In this document: positions 54,860 to 56,295 of the stretch, piece by piece
How the letters are laid out: each line of letters opens with the position of its first letter
How positions within the stretch are numbered: position 1 is the stretch's first letter
Assembly: GCA_937865685.1 (NCBI GenBank)
Contig: CALMGU010000031.1
Location: 1-56,295 of the forward strand
From: an uncultured Alphaproteobacteria bacterium
Lineage (GTDB): Bacteria; Pseudomonadota; Alphaproteobacteria; Micropepsales; Micropepsaceae
Reading direction: 5' to 3'
DNA length: 56,295 bases
Notes under the pieces: generated by a model
What the model was told of the DNA's origin: nothing
Seen by the model: only the letters and a program-made list of their open reading frames with translations
The model's database searches: none
Translations under genes and position numbers: made by a program

Positions 54860-55789
54860 TCAGCGCTTTGGCCGGATCAGCTTCAGCAATTCACCTGCCG
54901 TGATGGCCTGGTGGAAGACGATGTAGGTGCCGGGGGTGAAGGCGGCAGCCCGTTTTTTGGCTGCTGCACCGGGCGGTGGGTCTTCGAGCACGGGCTGGAT
55001 CTCCGACACATGCCCCACGCAGTTTCCATGCGCATCCACGATGGCGGAGCCGCTCGAACCGGGTGCCCAGTCGAGTGTCGTTTCGAGCCAGACGGGCTTT
55101 GGCACCACCGTGCCTTCCGGAAGGTCCTTGGTTTCCTTTTTGCGAAGGAACGGACGTGTCACAAAACGGCTCACGATGCCCTCGGAGTAGTAGCCGCGCT
55201 TGCCGGAAGGATCGCTGAAGCACCATACCTCGTCGCCGGGAGTCACATCGGTGCCGAGGGGCAGGGGAGTGAGAGGCTTCTCCGGCTTCACGCGAATGAT
55301 CGCGCAGTCTGTGCCGCTGCTCACGGCCAGCACTTCCGTCACTGGCAGCACCTCGTCATCATCCGTCGCTGCCACCAAATAGCCCTCGCGCATGCCCTCG
55401 GGTGCAGGCAGCACATGCGCACAGGTCCCCACCGCGCCATCGGCGGTGATGGCATAGCCGCCGGAGAGGTCGAGGTGCCACTTGTCACACTTGGTGCAGA
55501 GATAAAAGTGCCCCACGCGGATGTGGGCCTGTCGCGACCGCTTCCAGCGATCACGCGCAGACAGCGGCATGGTGCTCGCAGGCGGCAGCGTAAGCTCGCA
55601 CGAGGGGCGGCCGAACTGCGCCTCCGCATCCTTCATCGGCAGCAGCTTGCCCGCGGCCTTCAAAGCCTCCGCCTTCTTCAAAAGACCCGCCATGACGCCA
55701 TTGCCACGGCCTTCGGCATACACCGGCACGTCGGGCGATTGCGCGAAAAGGCCGCTCGTGGCCAAAAACAGAAGAAAGAGTGCTCGCAT
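54860..55789 (-). CDS. Secreted trypsin-like serine peptidase
   Basis: 309 residues. A signal peptide (MRALFLLFLATSGLFAQ) precedes a CxxC-containing region (YLCTKCDKWH) and a chymotrypsin-like domain. The triad is His in AVGTCAHVL, Asp in TDCAIIRV and Ser in APGSSGSAIVD. It starts at ATG 55789; the open frame extends to 55876, but without a signal-like start. It converges on the SET gene end to end. It is probably periplasmic or extracellular; the substrate is unknown. Confidence 0.82.
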   Translation of the reverse strand: MRALFLLFLATSGLFAQSPDVPVYAEGRGNGVMAGLLKKAEALKAAGKLLPMKDAEAQFGRPSCELTLPPASTMPLSARDRWKRSRQAHIRVGHFYLCTKCDKWHLDLSGGYAITADGAVGTCAHVLPAPEGMREGYLVAATDDDEVLPVTEVLAVSSGTDCAIIRVKPEKPLTPLPLGTDVTPGDEVWCFSDPSGKRGYYSEGIVSRFVTRPFLRKKETKDLPEGTVVPKPVWLETTLDWAPGSSGSAIVDAHGNCVGHVSEIQPVLEDPPPGAAAKKRAAAFTPGTYIVFHQAITAGELLKLIRPKR

Positions 55790-55859
55790 CGCTTCGATGG
55801 TATCAAACGGCCTCTTCGGCGCAATCAGCAAGCCTTCTGCTCTCTTGCCATTCCATCGG

Positions 55860-55880
55860 CCGTGCCCTACAACCAACGAA
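55860..55880. other. Sequence junction 2 (Verrucomicrobia-like to very GC-rich fragment)
   Basis: Upstream of the peptidase gene, sequence with no clear gene gives way within about 20 bases to a plus-strand coding frame rich in CTG, GCC and GGC. The coding product begins mid-protein (NEIHANSRRMEKSL) with no start or ribosome-binding site, as expected for a join and not for a gene start. Confidence 0.6.
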
Positions 55881-56295
55881 ATTCACGCCAACAGCCGCCG
55901 CATGGAGAAGAGCCTGCGCCTGCAGAACGCCGACCTGCTGACCGAGTACAACCTGTTCGAATGCGACCTGGCCCGCCCGAAGGTCAAGGCCGCCGACTTC
56001 CACGGCAAGGCCGCGCACCTGCAGTTCCGCGAGCGCGCGCAACAGCCGGCGATGCTGTGCACGCTGGTCATGACGAACAACATCGACCGCCACGGCGTGG
56101 CCCGCTACCCGGTGGGCAGCTGCCCGGTCATGGACCCGGCGACCGGCGCCACGCTGGTCGACGCGCTCGGCCGGCGCAGCTACACGACCAGCATCGCCTA
56201 CGGCCCGACGCTGGGCAAGAACATCGCGCTGGCCTACCTGCCGTTCGAGTACTGCCAGGTGGGCCGCGAGCTGCAGATCCAGTACTTCGCCGACG
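55872..56295 (+). CDS. Aminomethyltransferase (GcvT-like) C-terminal region, partial at both ends
   Basis: An open frame of about 141 codons runs off the window. It reads NEIHANSRRMEKSLRLQ, then LLTEYNLFECDLARP, DFHGKAAHLQFRER, MTNNIDRHGVARYPVGSCPV and SIAYGPTLGKNIALAYLPF. The last pieces (a G-S-C-P/T-S segment and a GKxIALAYL segment) are those of the GcvT C-terminal barrel domain shared by glycine-cleavage T-protein and demethylating aminomethyltransferases. The catalytic N-terminal part is missing. Codon third positions are almost all G or C, unlike either preceding segment. Confidence 0.7.

Overview
The window reads as about 52.9 kb of one alphaproteobacterial chromosome, followed by two short pieces that look foreign to it. 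The alphaproteobacterial signs are a SciP/DUF1153 gene (a part of the CtrA cell-cycle network), a large orphan sensor kinase, high GC content, densely overlapping operons, a leuA leader peptide with a leucine run, and several families of intergenic palindromes. I cannot name the genus from sequence alone. At about 52.92 kb an MFS transporter gene runs in frame into the second half of an ABC exporter. The following 2.9 kb (ABC exporter, SET-domain protein, secreted trypsin-like protein) resembles Verrucomicrobia-type sequence. At about 55.87 kb the sequence changes again, to a very GC-rich fragment of an aminomethyltransferase (GcvT-like) gene. The simplest reading is a chimeric assembly with two joins. 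Transfer is possible but less likely.

Layout. 1-2.7 kb: ligase-associated DNA-repair pair (PdeM end, Lhr-like helicase). 2.8-8.2 kb: Crp/Fnr regulator, alpha/beta hydrolase, DUF423 protein, Ada with a 2OG-Fe(II) oxygenase, and a CopC-CopD pair. 8.1-18.0 kb: a minus-strand carbohydrate cluster gnd-zwf-pgl-GH15-ppgK then otsB-GH15-otsA, which joins the oxidative pentose phosphate/Entner-Doudoroff entry to trehalose synthesis and glucan or trehalose breakdown. 18.2-24.7 kb: NHL-repeat secreted protein, DUF2127 protein, orphan sensor kinase, TPR protein with a glycosyltransferase-like C-terminus, and sciP. 24.7-33.1 kb: N-acetylglucosamine locus (cutC, nagE, an EIIA-HPr-EI fusion, and divergent nagB-II and nagA), then a Gfo/Idh/MocA oxidoreductase. 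33.1-36.1 kb: Tat-exported MalY-like aminotransferase, SGNH hydrolase, a 40-residue membrane peptide and tRNA-Lys(CUU). 36.4-42.1 kb: rod-shape operon mreB-mreC-mreD-mrdA-rodA. 42.2-44.0 kb: leuA with an attenuator leader. 44.1-49.7 kb: two ABC transporters, one osmoprotectant/ergothioneine-like with a permease-binding-protein fusion, and one nitrate/sulfonate-like with fused permeases and no visible binding protein. 49.9-52.9 kb: Tat-exported ThDP-dependent enzyme, cytochrome c and the MFS stub.

The least explained unit is the last one. A predicted periplasmic thiamine-diphosphate enzyme sits directly upstream of a small periplasmic cytochrome c and a transporter, as if a 2-oxoacid-type substrate were processed outside the cytoplasm with electrons passed to cytochrome. 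Other points of interest are the leuA leader peptide, a sciP Shine-Dalgarno sequence held in a hairpin loop, a duplicated ABC-gene 3' end flanking a palindromic element, and a NagE with a second EIIB-like domain lacking its cysteine.
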